Source of the DNA: Pseudomonas sp. HMWF032
GTDB taxonomy: Bacteria > Pseudomonadota > Gammaproteobacteria > Pseudomonadales > Pseudomonadaceae
Direction: 5' to 3'
NCBI RefSeq assembly: GCF_003060885.1
Contig: NZ_QAIG01000005.1
Location: 1,239,090-1,303,089, forward strand
Length of the DNA: 64,000 bases
The notes beneath the pieces are model-generated. The model worked only from the letters and a program-made list of their open reading frames with translations. It made no database searches and had not been told where the DNA came from. Made by a program: the position numbers and the translations under genes. This document shows positions 8,136 to 16,245 of this stretch, piece by piece; position 1 is the stretch's first letter; each line of letters begins with the position of its first letter.

Positions 8136-9482
8136 TTAATCCAGCGTGCTAAGAACTTCGCCCACGGCGTTGAACAAGGAGTCCAGCTGCTCGGGCTTGG
8201 TGTTGAAGGTTGGCCCGAACTGCAGGGTGTCGCCGCCGAAGCGTACGTAGAAACCGGCGTTCCACAGTTTGATACCGGCCTCGAACGGGCGGATCACCGG
8301 GTCGCCGTCACGCGGGGCGATCTGGATCGCGCCGGCCAGGCCGCAGTTGCGGATGTCGACGACGTTCTTGCTGCCTTTGAGGCTGTGCAGCTTCTCTTCA
8401 AAGATCGGTGCCAGGGCGGCGGACTGCTCGATCAGGTTGTCGCGTTTGAGCAGCTCCAGGGTTGCCAGGCCGGCGGCGCAGGCCACCGGGTGGCCCGAGT
8501 AGGTGTAGCCGTGGCCGAACTCGACCATGTGCTCGGGGATCGCCTGGTTCATAAAGGTGTTGTAGATCTCGCTGGAAGCGATCACTGCGCCCAGCGGAAT
8601 AGCGCCGTTGGTCACTTGCTTGGCGGTGTTCATGATGTCCGGCACCACGCCGAAGAACTCGGCACCGGTCCACTTGCCCATACGGCCGTAGGCGGTGATC
8701 ACTTCGTCGAAGATCAGCAGGATGTTGTGCTGGGTGCAGATCTCACGCAGGCGCTGCAGGTAGCCGACTGGCGGCACGATCACCCCGGCGGAGCCGGACA
8801 TCGGCTCGACAATCACGGCGGCGATGTTCGAGGCGTCGTGCAGTTCGATCAGTTTCAGCAGTTCGTTGGCCAATTCCACGCCACCGGTGGCCGCCATGCC
8901 CTTGGTGAAGGCCAGGTGCGACTGCAGGGTGTGTGGCAGGTGGTCGGCGTCCATCATCTGGCCAAACATCTTGCGGTTGCCGCCGATGCCGCCCAGCGAG
9001 GTGCCGGCGATGTTCACACCGTGATAACCACGGGCGCGGCCAATAAATTTGGTTTTGCTCGGCTGGCCTTTCAAGCGCCAGTAGGCGCGGGCCATCTTCA
9101 CCGAGGTGTCGGCGCACTCGGAACCGGAGTCGGTGTAGAACACGTGATCGAGGCCGGCCGGGGTCAGCTCGGTGATTTTCTCGGCCAGCTGATAGGACAG
9201 CGGGTGGCCGTATTGGAAGCCCGGCGCGTAATCCAGGGTGCCCAACTGCTTGGCCACGGCTTCCTGAATTTCTTTACGGTTGTGCCCGGCACCGCAGGTC
9301 CACAGACCGGACAGGCTGTCGAACACGCGACGGCCCTTGTCATCGATAAAGTAGTTACCGTCGGCACCGACAATCAGGCGTGGGTCACGCTTGAAGTTGC
9401 GGTTGGCGGAAAACGGCATCCAGTGCGCATCCAGCTTGAGCTGGCTGGCGAGGGATGGGACTTCGATCTGCGGCATGTTCAT
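8136..9482 (-). CDS. bauA: Beta-alanine:pyruvate (omega-amino acid) aminotransferase
   Basis: A 448-aa class III PLP-dependent aminotransferase that moves the amino group of beta-alanine and other omega-amines to pyruvate, giving malonate semialdehyde and alanine. Directly visible: N-terminal HWMPFSANRNFKRDPRLIVG typical of this subgroup; the YTDSGSECADTSVKMARAYW phosphate-binding region; the cofactor Asp in LLIFDEVITAYGRMGKW; and the Schiff-base Lys in AKQVTNGAIPLGA. Length is normal. It faces the divergent LysR gene and precedes the dehydrogenase, the same core arrangement as bauR-bauA-bauC of P. aeruginosa. The flavin amine oxidase BauB and permease BauD of that cluster are not in this window. 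Confidence 0.93.
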   Translation of the reverse strand: MNMPQIEVPSLASQLKLDAHWMPFSANRNFKRDPRLIVGADGNYFIDDKGRRVFDSLSGLWTCGAGHNRKEIQEAVAKQLGTLDYAPGFQYGHPLSYQLAEKITELTPAGLDHVFYTDSGSECADTSVKMARAYWRLKGQPSKTKFIGRARGYHGVNIAGTSLGGIGGNRKMFGQMMDADHLPHTLQSHLAFTKGMAATGGVELANELLKLIELHDASNIAAVIVEPMSGSAGVIVPPVGYLQRLREICTQHNILLIFDEVITAYGRMGKWTGAEFFGVVPDIMNTAKQVTNGAIPLGAVIASSEIYNTFMNQAIPEHMVEFGHGYTYSGHPVACAAGLATLELLKRDNLIEQSAALAPIFEEKLHSLKGSKNVVDIRNCGLAGAIQIAPRDGDPVIRPFEAGIKLWNAGFYVRFGGDTLQFGPTFNTKPEQLDSLFNAVGEVLSTLD

Positions 9483-9550
9483 GGTGGCCTCGGTGTGGGC
9501 GATTGAAGCGGTGAAGTCGAATCTGTTGCCAGTAAAGGTGCCACGGGCTT

Positions 9551-9572
9551 AGAGTCAGGAAAACATGACTCT
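9551..9572. promoter_or_regulatory. Candidate operator in the bauA-bauR divergent promoter region
   Basis: A perfect inverted repeat, AGAGTCA, 8 bases, TGACTCT, lies midway between the divergent bauA and bauR starts. A second, looser repeat, TTTAG...CTAAA, follows at 9580-9600. LysR regulators usually bind such dyads between themselves and their target gene. Binding by BauR is inferred from position only. Confidence 0.45.
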
Positions 9573-9606
9573 TCATATCTTTAGTTAAGCGACTGCTAAA
9601 CAAAGA

Positions 9607-9634
9607 CCTCACCATGAGCACCTCACCATGAGCA
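9607..9634 (+). repeat. 14-bp tandem duplication spanning the bauR start codon
   Basis: CCTCACCATGAGCA occurs twice in direct succession (9607-9620 and 9621-9634). The first copy's ATG opens a five-codon frame whose TGA overlaps the ATG of bauR in the second copy. Confidence 0.75.
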
Positions 9635-10545
9635 CTCGCCGCCCCGACCCACTGGCCCAAGTCAGCGACTTTGATATCCGCCTGCTCAAGCTGTTTCGCA
9701 GCGTGGTGGAGTGCGGCGGTTTTTCTGCGGCGGAAAGCGCTTTGGGCATCGGCCGCTCGGCGATCAGCCAGCAGATGAGCGACTTGGAACAACGCCTCGG
9801 GCTGCGCCTGTGCCAACGCGGCCGCGCCGGCTTTGCCCTGACCGAAGAGGGCCGCGAGGTCTACCAGAGTACCCAGCAGTTGCTGGCGGCGCTGGAGAGC
9901 TTTCGCACCGAGGTCAACGGCCTGCACCAGCACCTGCGCGGCGAGCTGAATATCGGCCTGACCGACAACCTGGTGACGGTACCGCATATGCGCATCACCA
10001 ATGCCTTGGCGCGGTTGAAGGAGCGCGGCCCGGATGTGCATATCCACATCCGCATGACGCCGCCGAGTGAGGTGGAGCAAGGCGTGCTCGACGGCCGCCT
10101 GCACATCGGCGTGGTGCCGCAGGTCACGGCGCTGTCCGGGTTGGATTACCAGGCGCTGTACGACGAGCGCTCGCTGCTCTACTGCGCGGTCGGCCACCCG
10201 CTGTTCTACGTCGATGATCAACAGTTGGAGGATGAACGGCTGAACGCTCAGGAAGCCATCGCGCCGACCTTCCGCCTACCGCCCGAAGTGCAGAGTCACT
10301 ACCAGGCGCTCAATTGCACCGCCAGCGCCTCAGACCGCGAAGGCATGGCCTTTCTTATCCTCACCGGGCGCTATATCGGTTACCTGCCCGACCATTACGC
10401 CCAGGCCTGGGTGCAGCAGGGCCGCCTGCGCGTGCTGAAGCCGGCCAGCCGCTTCTATGACATCAGCCTGGCCTCAGTGACGCGCAAAGGCCGCCGTCCG
10501 CATCTGGTACTGGAGAGCTTTCTGGAGGCCCTGGCCGAAGGTTAA
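9628..10545 (+). CDS. bauR: LysR-family regulator of beta-alanine catabolism
   Basis: A 305-aa transcription factor. Residues about 12-72 form the winged helix-turn-helix (DFDIRLLKLFRSVVECGGFSAAESALGIGRSAISQQMSDLEQRLG). The rest is a typical LysR effector-binding domain, expected to sense beta-alanine or a related amine if it is BauR. It is divergent from bauA, as in P. aeruginosa. The ATG at 9628 has no convincing Shine-Dalgarno. A 14-bp duplication places an upstream ATG at 9614, giving a five-residue mini-ORF that ends in an ATGA overlap with this start. Its stop codon just overlaps a mobile-looking repeat at 10544-10687. Confidence 0.87.
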   Translation: MSTRRPDPLAQVSDFDIRLLKLFRSVVECGGFSAAESALGIGRSAISQQMSDLEQRLGLRLCQRGRAGFALTEEGREVYQSTQQLLAALESFRTEVNGLHQHLRGELNIGLTDNLVTVPHMRITNALARLKERGPDVHIHIRMTPPSEVEQGVLDGRLHIGVVPQVTALSGLDYQALYDERSLLYCAVGHPLFYVDDQQLEDERLNAQEAIAPTFRLPPEVQSHYQALNCTASASDREGMAFLILTGRYIGYLPDHYAQAWVQQGRLRVLKPASRFYDISLASVTRKGRRPHLVLESFLEALAEG

Positions 10546-10687
10546 CAGGCCGCTGCAAAACTACCTGCGTTGGCAATACGGCGTTAAAAACAGGCTCGGA
10601 ATGCTCATTTACAGCTCGTAAACTCCGCTTCCTCGCCTGTTTTTGCCTTGTCTTGCCTGCCTCGCCTACGTTTTTCAACGGCCTGTT
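10544..10687. repeat. Short palindromic element with 17-bp terminal inverted repeats
   Basis: Left end AACAGGCCGCTGCAAAA and right end TTTTTCAACGGCCTGTT are inverted matches at 15 of 17 positions. Inside, AAAAACAGGC is mirrored by GCCTGTTTTT, so the whole 144-base unit can fold into a long cruciform. No open frame is present. The structure is MITE-like or of the long REP class. Its left end overlaps the bauR stop codon. The rest of the gap up to the next gene (10688-10869) shows nothing else clear. Confidence 0.7.
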
Positions 10688-10869
10688 GATCCGCAGCGCA
10701 TTGGATCACTGCACAACCGGCTGTTACGCGTCGTTTTCCGCACAAAGACAGTGCACAAGGCCCGGCAAATGGCGCTTAACCAGCTTTTTCTGCCCCTCGC
10801 GCTTGTCACCTCGGCGGCTCTGGGTTATCAGTGCAGTCGTCCGAAAACCTGACCACTGCGGAACCGCCC

Positions 10870-11541
10870 ATGACTGTTGAAGTACTTGCGCACCGAGCCG
10901 ATCCGACGACCAAACCTGCCGGCCGCATTCGGCAGAAAAACGAAGAAGCGATCATCAAGGCCGCCGAGGAAGAGTTCGCCCGCCACGGCTTCAAAGGCAC
11001 CAGCATGAACACCATCGCGCAGAACGTTGGCCTGCCCAAGGCCAACCTGCATTACTACTTCAGCAACAAGCTGGGGCTGTATCAGGCGGTGCTGGTGAAC
11101 ATCCTTGAGCTGTGGGACAACACCTTCAACAACCTGACCGTGGACGACGACCCCGCCGAGGCGCTGGCCGCCTATATCCGCGCCAAGATGGAATTTTCCC
11201 GCCGCCACCCGAAAGCCTCGCGCATCTACGCCATGGAAGTGATCAGCGGTGGCGAGCACCTCTCGCAGATGCTCAATCAGGATTACCAGGCCTGGTTCCG
11301 CGGCCGCGCCGCAGTGTTCGAAGCCTGGAGCGCCGCCGGCAAGATGGACCCCGTGGACCCGGTGCACCTGATCTTCCTGCTGTGGGGCAGCACCCAACAT
11401 TACGCCGACTTTGCTTCACAGATCTGCCGCGTCACCGGTCGCTCGCGCCTGGTGAAAGCCGATTACGAAGAAGCCGCCGACCAGCTGATTACCATCATCC
11501 TCAAAGGCTGTGGTCTGACCCCGCCCACCCAAGACGCCTGA
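10870..11541 (+). CDS. TetR-family regulator, RutR-like
   Basis: A regulator of 223 aa from the ATG at 10870. A GTG at 10831 would add 13 residues, but neither start has a strong ribosome site. Residues about 20-65 hold the helix-turn-helix (IRQKNEEAIIKAAEEEFARHGFKGTSMNTIAQNVGLPKANLHYYFSNK). The C-terminal part (RIYAMEVISGGEHL..., LIFLLWGSTQHYADF) resembles the RutR/YcdC branch, which senses uracil or thymine and controls pyrimidine and purine genes. The downstream BMP-type nucleoside transporter carries two RutR-like palindromes upstream of its units, supporting a role as regulator of nucleobase uptake. The ligand is not known from sequence. The stop overlaps the next ATG by one base. Confidence 0.85.
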   Translation: MTVEVLAHRADPTTKPAGRIRQKNEEAIIKAAEEEFARHGFKGTSMNTIAQNVGLPKANLHYYFSNKLGLYQAVLVNILELWDNTFNNLTVDDDPAEALAAYIRAKMEFSRRHPKASRIYAMEVISGGEHLSQMLNQDYQAWFRGRAAVFEAWSAAGKMDPVDPVHLIFLLWGSTQHYADFASQICRVTGRSRLVKADYEEAADQLITIILKGCGLTPPTQDA

Positions 11542-12125
11542 TGCCCTTCACCCTGCTCGAACCGTGCGAGTACCGCGAGGAAATTCGCAAAAGCCGCTTT
11601 ATCGCCCTCGCCGCGCCGGTTACCAGCGCAGCCGAGGCGCAGGCGTTTATCGCCGCGCACAGCGACGCCAGCGCCAGCCATAACTGCTGGGCCTGGAAGG
11701 TGGGCCAGCAGTACCGCTTCAGCGATGACGGCGAGCCCGGCGGCACCGCAGGCCGGCCGATCCTCGCCGCCATCGACGCCCAGGAGATGGATCAGGTGGC
11801 GGTGCTGGTGATTCGCTTTTACGGCGGCATCCAACTCGGCACCGGCGGCCTCGCTCGCGCCTATGGCGGCAGTGCCAATAAGTGCCTGCAAAGCGCACCG
11901 CGCATCGAGTTAGTCGCCCGCGAGCAGTTCCGCTGCCACTGCCTGTTCGCCGAACTGCCGCTGCTCAAGGCGCGCCTGGCGGAACTCGACTGCCTGCTGG
12001 AACGCGAAACCTACGACGCCGCAGGGGCTGAACTGCACCTGGCACTCCCCGCGCCACGGGTCGCCGAGTTGCAGCGGCTACTGGCGGATATCAGCCGTGG
12101 GCGGAGTGAGCTGCGGCCGCTCTAA
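11541..12125 (+). CDS. YigZ/IMPACT family protein
   Basis: A 194-aa protein of the UPF0029/IMPACT family. The N-terminal IMPACT domain shows KSRFIALAAPV, the SHNCWAWKVG segment and the DDGEPGGTAGRPIL and FYGGIQLGTGGLARAYGGSA signatures. The C-terminal third corresponds to DUF1949. Bacterial YigZ proteins bind nucleic acid or ribosome-related partners; their precise role is unsettled. The ATG overlaps the TGA of the regulator gene (TGATG), so the pair is almost certainly co-translated. This start was chosen because upstream sequence in this frame is a shadow of the TetR gene. Confidence 0.92.
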   Translation: MPFTLLEPCEYREEIRKSRFIALAAPVTSAAEAQAFIAAHSDASASHNCWAWKVGQQYRFSDDGEPGGTAGRPILAAIDAQEMDQVAVLVIRFYGGIQLGTGGLARAYGGSANKCLQSAPRIELVAREQFRCHCLFAELPLLKARLAELDCLLERETYDAAGAELHLALPAPRVAELQRLLADISRGRSELRPL

Positions 12126-12129
12126 ATCC

Positions 12130-12154
12130 TGGCGCAACGCTCTGCACTGCGCCA
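12130..12154. terminator. Hairpin after the yigZ gene (weak terminator candidate)
   Basis: Perfect arms TGGCGCA / TGCGCCA enclose eleven bases just after the yigZ stop codon. No T-run follows on the plus strand, so intrinsic termination would be weak. Confidence 0.3.
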
Positions 12155-12250
12155 AAACGCACCAGCATCTCGTCGCCTTGCACCAAGCCAGGGCCACTTA
12201 ATGGCGTGGTATTACGGCAGGGCTCGCATCGACGCCGCCAGCAGGCTTTT

Positions 12251-12266
12251 CTGACTCACTGGCCAG
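12251..12266. promoter_or_regulatory. RutR-like operator upstream of the nucleoside ABC transporter
   Basis: CTGACTCACTGGCCAG fits the RutR consensus TTGACCANNTGGTCAA at about 9 of 14 fixed positions. It is followed by CTTTTTGC. A better site followed by nearly the same bases precedes the solute-binding protein gene at 16163, and TGGyCAGyTTTTTGC is shared by both. Confidence 0.45.
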
Positions 12267-12311
12267 CTTTTTGCTTTAGCTCGGGCAGTTGTCATTTCCG
12301 AGCCTCTGTCT

Positions 12312-13886
12312 ATGTCCATTTCCCCTGCTATTCCACGCTTGCAGCTGAGCGGTATCAGCAAGCGCTACCCCGGCTGCCTGGCCAATGACCGTATCGACCT
12401 GAGCATCGCGCCTGGGGAAATCCATGCGCTGCTCGGCGAGAACGGTGCTGGCAAAAGCACACTGATGAAAATCATCTATGGCGTTACCCAACCCGACAGT
12501 GGCGAGATTCGCTGGCAAGGTGAGCCACTGAAGATGCGCGACCCGGCCATGGCGCGCCGCCTGGGTGTGGGCATGGTGTTCCAGCATTTCTCGCTGTTCG
12601 AGACCCTGACGGTGGCAGAGAACATCGCCTTGGCCATGGGCGCAGCGGCCGGCACACCGAAACAGCTGGAGCCGAAGATTCGCGAGGTGTCGCAGCGTTA
12701 CGGCATGGCCCTGGAACCGGGCCGACTGGTGCACAGCCTGTCCATCGGCGAGCGGCAACGGGTGGAGATCGTCCGCTGCCTGATGCAGGACATCCAACTG
12801 CTGATTCTTGATGAGCCGACCTCGGTGCTGACCCCGCAGGAGGCCGACGAACTGTTCGTTACGCTGCGCCGTCTGGCGGCCGAGGGCTGCAGCATTCTGT
12901 TTATCAGCCACAAGCTCGGCGAAGTGCGCGCCCTGTGCCAGAGCGCCACGGTGCTGCGCGGCGGCAAGGTATCGGGGCATTGCATACCGGCCGAATGCAG
13001 CGATCTGCAGCTGGCGCGGCTGATGGTCGGTGACGCCGAAGGACTGGAAAGCAGTTACCCGAAAGCCAGTGGCGGCCTGCCACGTTTACGTGTGGATGAC
13101 CTCAGCTGGCACAACGCCGACCCGTTCGGCTGCACCCTCAACCAGATCCGTCTGGAAGTGCGCAGCGGCGAAATCGTCGGCATCGCCGGGGTTGCCGGCA
13201 ATGGTCAGGACGAATTACTAGCCCTGCTCAGTGGTGAAACCCGCCTGCCGCGCAGCGAGCGCGAACGCATCAGCCTCGACACGCACCCCATCGCCGACCT
13301 ATACCCGGATGCACGGCGCAAACTGGGCCTGGCCTTTGTCCCGGCTGAACGGTTGGGCCACGGCGCAGTGCCGGACATGAGCCTGAGTGATAACGCCCTG
13401 CTCACCGCTTTCCAGCAAGGTTTAATCAGCAAAGGGCTGATTCAGCGCAGCAAGGTCCGCGCCTTGGCCGAAGCAATCATCCAGCGCTTTGCGGTGAAAA
13501 CGCCGGATGCCGATGCACCCGCGCGCAGCCTGTCCGGCGGCAACCTGCAAAAATTTATCCTCGGACGCGAGATTTTGCAGAACCCCAAACTGCTGGTGGC
13601 CGCGCACCCAACCTGGGGTGTGGACGTGGGCGCAGCGGCGGCGATCCATCGCGCGCTGATTGCCCTGCGAGATGCCGGTGCGGCGATTCTGGTGATCTCC
13701 GAAGACCTCGACGAGCTGTTCCAGATCAGCGACCGCATCGGTGCGCTGTGCAGCGGCAAGCTCTCGCCCCTGGCCGCAACCGCAGAAACCGAAGCGGTAG
13801 AAGTCGGCCGCTGGATGGCCGGCGAGTTCGCCCCGCTTCCCCCTATTACAAGCACGCCGGCAGCCGCTGCTGCCAGCCTGAGCTGA
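12312..13886 (+). CDS. BMP-type nucleoside ABC transporter, ATP-binding subunit
   Basis: A 524-aa cytoplasmic subunit with two ABC domains. The first has Walker A GENGAGKST, signature LSIGERQRVEI and Walker B LLILDEPTSVL. The second has a degenerate P-loop (GVAGNGQDELL), signature LSGGNLQKFILGREI and an altered Walker B region (LLVAAHPTWGVDVGAA). One active and one degenerate site is usual for the sugar/nucleoside (RbsA/YufO/NupA) class. Two permease genes and a BMP-family binding protein follow on the same strand, making a complete purine or nucleoside importer. Its start follows TCTGTCT with no strong SD. A RutR-like palindrome lies 45 bases upstream. Confidence 0.93.
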   Translation: MSISPAIPRLQLSGISKRYPGCLANDRIDLSIAPGEIHALLGENGAGKSTLMKIIYGVTQPDSGEIRWQGEPLKMRDPAMARRLGVGMVFQHFSLFETLTVAENIALAMGAAAGTPKQLEPKIREVSQRYGMALEPGRLVHSLSIGERQRVEIVRCLMQDIQLLILDEPTSVLTPQEADELFVTLRRLAAEGCSILFISHKLGEVRALCQSATVLRGGKVSGHCIPAECSDLQLARLMVGDAEGLESSYPKASGGLPRLRVDDLSWHNADPFGCTLNQIRLEVRSGEIVGIAGVAGNGQDELLALLSGETRLPRSERERISLDTHPIADLYPDARRKLGLAFVPAERLGHGAVPDMSLSDNALLTAFQQGLISKGLIQRSKVRALAEAIIQRFAVKTPDADAPARSLSGGNLQKFILGREILQNPKLLVAAHPTWGVDVGAAAAIHRALIALRDAGAAILVISEDLDELFQISDRIGALCSGKLSPLAATAETEAVEVGRWMAGEFAPLPPITSTPAAAAASLS

Positions 13887-13897
13887 CGGAGTTTTCC

Positions 13898-15001
13898 ATG
13901 CTGTTATCCCTCGAACCGCGCGGTCAGCAATCGCGCGCCATGCTCTGGTTATCGCCGCTGCTCGCCGCCGTGCTGACCCTGTGCAGTGGCGCGCTGTTAT
14001 TCGCCCTGCTCGGCCACGACCCGCTGGACACCCTACACACCCTGCTGATTGCGCCGCTGGCCGATTGGTATGGCGTATCCGAACTGCTGGTCAAGGCGCT
14101 ACCGATTCTGCTCTGCGCCCTCGGCCTGGCGGTGGCCTACCAGGCGCGCATCTGGAACATCGGCGCAGAAGGTCAACTGCTGCTCGGCGCGCTTGCCGGC
14201 AGCGCCATGGCGATCCAGATCATCGACTGGGACAGCCGCTGGGCGCTGGTCTGGGTGGTGCTCGCCGGCGTGGCGGCGGGCGCGGCCTGGGGCGGTCTGA
14301 CCGCCTGGCTGCGCACGCAGTTCAATGCCAACGAAATCCTCACCAGCATCATGCTCAACTACATCGCGCTGAACCTGCTGCTGTTCTTCGTGCATGGCCC
14401 GCTGAAAGACCCGGCCGGTTTCAACTTCCCTGAGTCGGCGATGTTCGGCGATGCCAGCCGCCTGCCGCTGGTGAGCGAAGACGGCCGCCTGCACGCCGGT
14501 TTGTATTTCGCCCTGCTGGCCTTGGTGGCGGTGTGGGTATTGCTGCACAAGAGCTTTCTTGGTTTTCAGATCAAGGTGCTCGGCCTCGACCGTCGCGCTG
14601 CCGGTTTCGTTGGTTTTCGCGAGAAGCGCCTGGTGTGGTTTGCCCTGCTGGTCAGCGGCGGCCTGGCTGGCCTGGCGGGTGTCGGTGAAGTGGCCGGGCC
14701 GATTGGCCAACTGGTGCCGCAGGTCTCACCCGGTTACGGCTATGCGGCGATCACCGTGGCCTTTCTCGGCCGCCTGAATCCGCTCGGCATTGTCTTCGCC
14801 AGCCTGCTCATGGCCCTGCTGTACCTGGGCGGTGAAAACGCGCAGATGACCATGAACCTGCCCCAGGCGATCACCCAACTGTTCCAAGGCATGATGCTGT
14901 TCTTCCTGCTCGCCTGCGATGTGCTGATCCTCTATCGGCCACGGCTGAAGTGGGCTTGGGCGCAGCGCAAAGCCAAAACCAACACCGAGGCCCTGGCCTA
15001 A
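13898..15001 (+). CDS. Nucleoside ABC transporter permease (first)
   Basis: A 367-aa inner-membrane permease of the BPD_transp_2 family, with about 8-10 hydrophobic helices. Family-typical segments include the AYQARIWNIGAEGQLLLGAL region, FNANEILTSIMLNYIALNLL and GYAAITVAFLGRLNPLGIV. It pairs with the second permease to form the channel. The ATG at 13898 has ACGGAG eight bases upstream and starts eleven bases after the ATPase stop codon, so the two are co-translated. Upstream sequence in this frame is a shadow of the ATPase gene and was excluded. A palindromic repeat separates this gene from the second permease. Confidence 0.92.
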   Translation: MLLSLEPRGQQSRAMLWLSPLLAAVLTLCSGALLFALLGHDPLDTLHTLLIAPLADWYGVSELLVKALPILLCALGLAVAYQARIWNIGAEGQLLLGALAGSAMAIQIIDWDSRWALVWVVLAGVAAGAAWGGLTAWLRTQFNANEILTSIMLNYIALNLLLFFVHGPLKDPAGFNFPESAMFGDASRLPLVSEDGRLHAGLYFALLALVAVWVLLHKSFLGFQIKVLGLDRRAAGFVGFREKRLVWFALLVSGGLAGLAGVGEVAGPIGQLVPQVSPGYGYAAITVAFLGRLNPLGIVFASLLMALLYLGGENAQMTMNLPQAITQLFQGMMLFFLLACDVLILYRPRLKWAWAQRKAKTNTEALA

Positions 15002-15009
15002 CAAAGAAC

Positions 15010-15100
15010 CTGTGGGAGCGGCCGGGCGACGTACCGCTTGCTCGCGATCCGTCGCGACACTAATCGCGAGCAAGAACTGGGCGTCCCCCTCGCTCCTATA
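15010..15100. repeat. REP-like palindrome inside the transporter operon
   Basis: Outer arms GGGAGCG / CGCTCC enclose a strong inner hairpin with perfect 11-base arms, CTTGCTCGCGA (15037-15047) and TCGCGAGCAAG (15064-15074). It lies between the two permease genes. In this position it could protect the upstream mRNA from 3' decay and lower expression of the second permease. Confidence 0.7.
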
Positions 15101-15125
15101 AAAGCTATACGCAGAGGAATTCCAG

Positions 15126-16052
15126 ATGGATCTCGACCTAATAAGCAATATTTTCTACGCCATGGTGCGCACCGGTACGCCGCTGCTGCTGGTGGCATTG
15201 GGTGAACTGATCTGCGAGAAGAGCGGCGTGCTCAACCTCGGCCAGGAAGGCATGATGCTGTTCGGCGCGGTGATCGGTTTTATCGTCGCCCTGAGCACCG
15301 GCAACCTGTGGCTCGGCGTGCTGCTGGCGATGAGCGCCGGCATGCTGCTGTCGATGCTGTTCGCCGCCGTGGCGCTGGGCTTTAACGCCAATCAGGTGGC
15401 CACCGGCCTGGCGCTGACCATCTTTGGCGTTGGCCTGTCGACCTTTGTTGGCGCGGCCTGGGTCGGCAAACCGCTGGCCGGTTTCGAGCCCATCGCCCTT
15501 CCACTGCTCAGCGACATTCCGCTGATCGGGCGCATGCTGTTTGCCCAGGACATTCTGGTTTACCTGTCCTTCGCCCTGTTCGGTTTAGTCGCTTGGGTGC
15601 TGCTGAAAAGCCGCATCGGTTTGATCATCCAGGCGGTCGGTGAAAACCCCGACGCGGCCAGCGCCATGGGCTTGCCGGTATTGCGCGTGCGCACCTTGGC
15701 AGTGCTGTTCGGCGGAGCCATGGCCGGCTTGGCGGGCGGTTACCTGTCGCTGGCCTACACGCCGATGTGGGCGGAAAACATGACCGCCGGGCGCGGCTGG
15801 ATCGCCCTAGCCTTGGTGGTGTTTGCCAGCTGGCGGATATTCCGTGTGCTGCTTGGGGCCTACCTGTTCGGCCTGGCCAGCATCATCCACTTGGTGGCGC
15901 AGGGCATCGGCCTGTCGATCCCCTCCAACCTGCTGGCGATGCTGCCCTATGTGGCAACCATTCTGGTGCTGGTCCTGCTGTCGCGCGATGCGATCAAAAC
16001 CCGCCTGTTTGCCCCGGTATCACTGGGCAAGCCGTGGCAGCCAGGGCACTGA
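15126..16052 (+). CDS. Nucleoside ABC transporter permease (second)
   Basis: A 308-aa inner-membrane permease, shorter partner of the upstream one. Family marks include GELICEKSGVLNLGQEGMML near the N-terminus, LGFNANQVATGLALTIFGVGL, and the cytoplasmic coupling region SRIGLIIQAVGENPDAASAMGL followed by RVRTLAVLFGGAMAGLAGGYLSL. The ATG follows AGAGGAATT at a good distance. The transcription unit probably ends at the terminator at 16111-16143, so the binding protein is transcribed from its own promoter. Confidence 0.92.
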   Translation: MDLDLISNIFYAMVRTGTPLLLVALGELICEKSGVLNLGQEGMMLFGAVIGFIVALSTGNLWLGVLLAMSAGMLLSMLFAAVALGFNANQVATGLALTIFGVGLSTFVGAAWVGKPLAGFEPIALPLLSDIPLIGRMLFAQDILVYLSFALFGLVAWVLLKSRIGLIIQAVGENPDAASAMGLPVLRVRTLAVLFGGAMAGLAGGYLSLAYTPMWAENMTAGRGWIALALVVFASWRIFRVLLGAYLFGLASIIHLVAQGIGLSIPSNLLAMLPYVATILVLVLLSRDAIKTRLFAPVSLGKPWQPGH

Positions 16053-16110
16053 CACTCACGCACCAGTAGGCAGCACAAGCAGCACCTGACGCACCAGCAC
16101 AGCCCCCCCA

Positions 16111-16143
16111 CAGAACCCCGCTTCGGCGGGGTTCTGCGTTTTT
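16111..16143 (+). terminator. Terminator of the ABC transporter ATPase/permease operon
   Basis: Strong hairpin CAGAACCCCG CTTC CGGGGTTCTG (16111-16136) followed by CGTTTTT. It lies about 60 bases past the second permease stop and about 20 bases before the RutR-like site of the next gene. Confidence 0.9.
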
Positions 16144-16162
16144 ACGCGGCCCACAGCGCTAA

Positions 16163-16178
16163 TTGTCCAGTTGGTCAG
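16163..16178. promoter_or_regulatory. RutR-like operator upstream of the BMP solute-binding protein
   Basis: TTGTCCAGTTGGTCAG matches the E. coli RutR consensus TTGACCANNTGGTCAA at 12 of 14 fixed positions. It is followed by TTTTTTGC, as at the weaker site at 12251. The RutR-like TetR gene lies about 5 kb upstream, so direct control is a reasonable inference. Confidence 0.55.
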
Positions 16179-16245
16179 TTTTTTGCAATTCAACTGGCAG
16201 CTGTTTAACCACACCGTACCCACACCTATCGGAGTTCCGCCAACC

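Noticed and set aside
7992..9506. 504-codon open frame opposite bauA
   Set aside because: Antisense shadow of a complete aminotransferase gene.
12126..12311. Possible purine riboswitch before the nucleoside transporter
   Set aside because: No conserved purine-aptamer loops or paired arms could be traced; the palindrome there fits a protein operator better.
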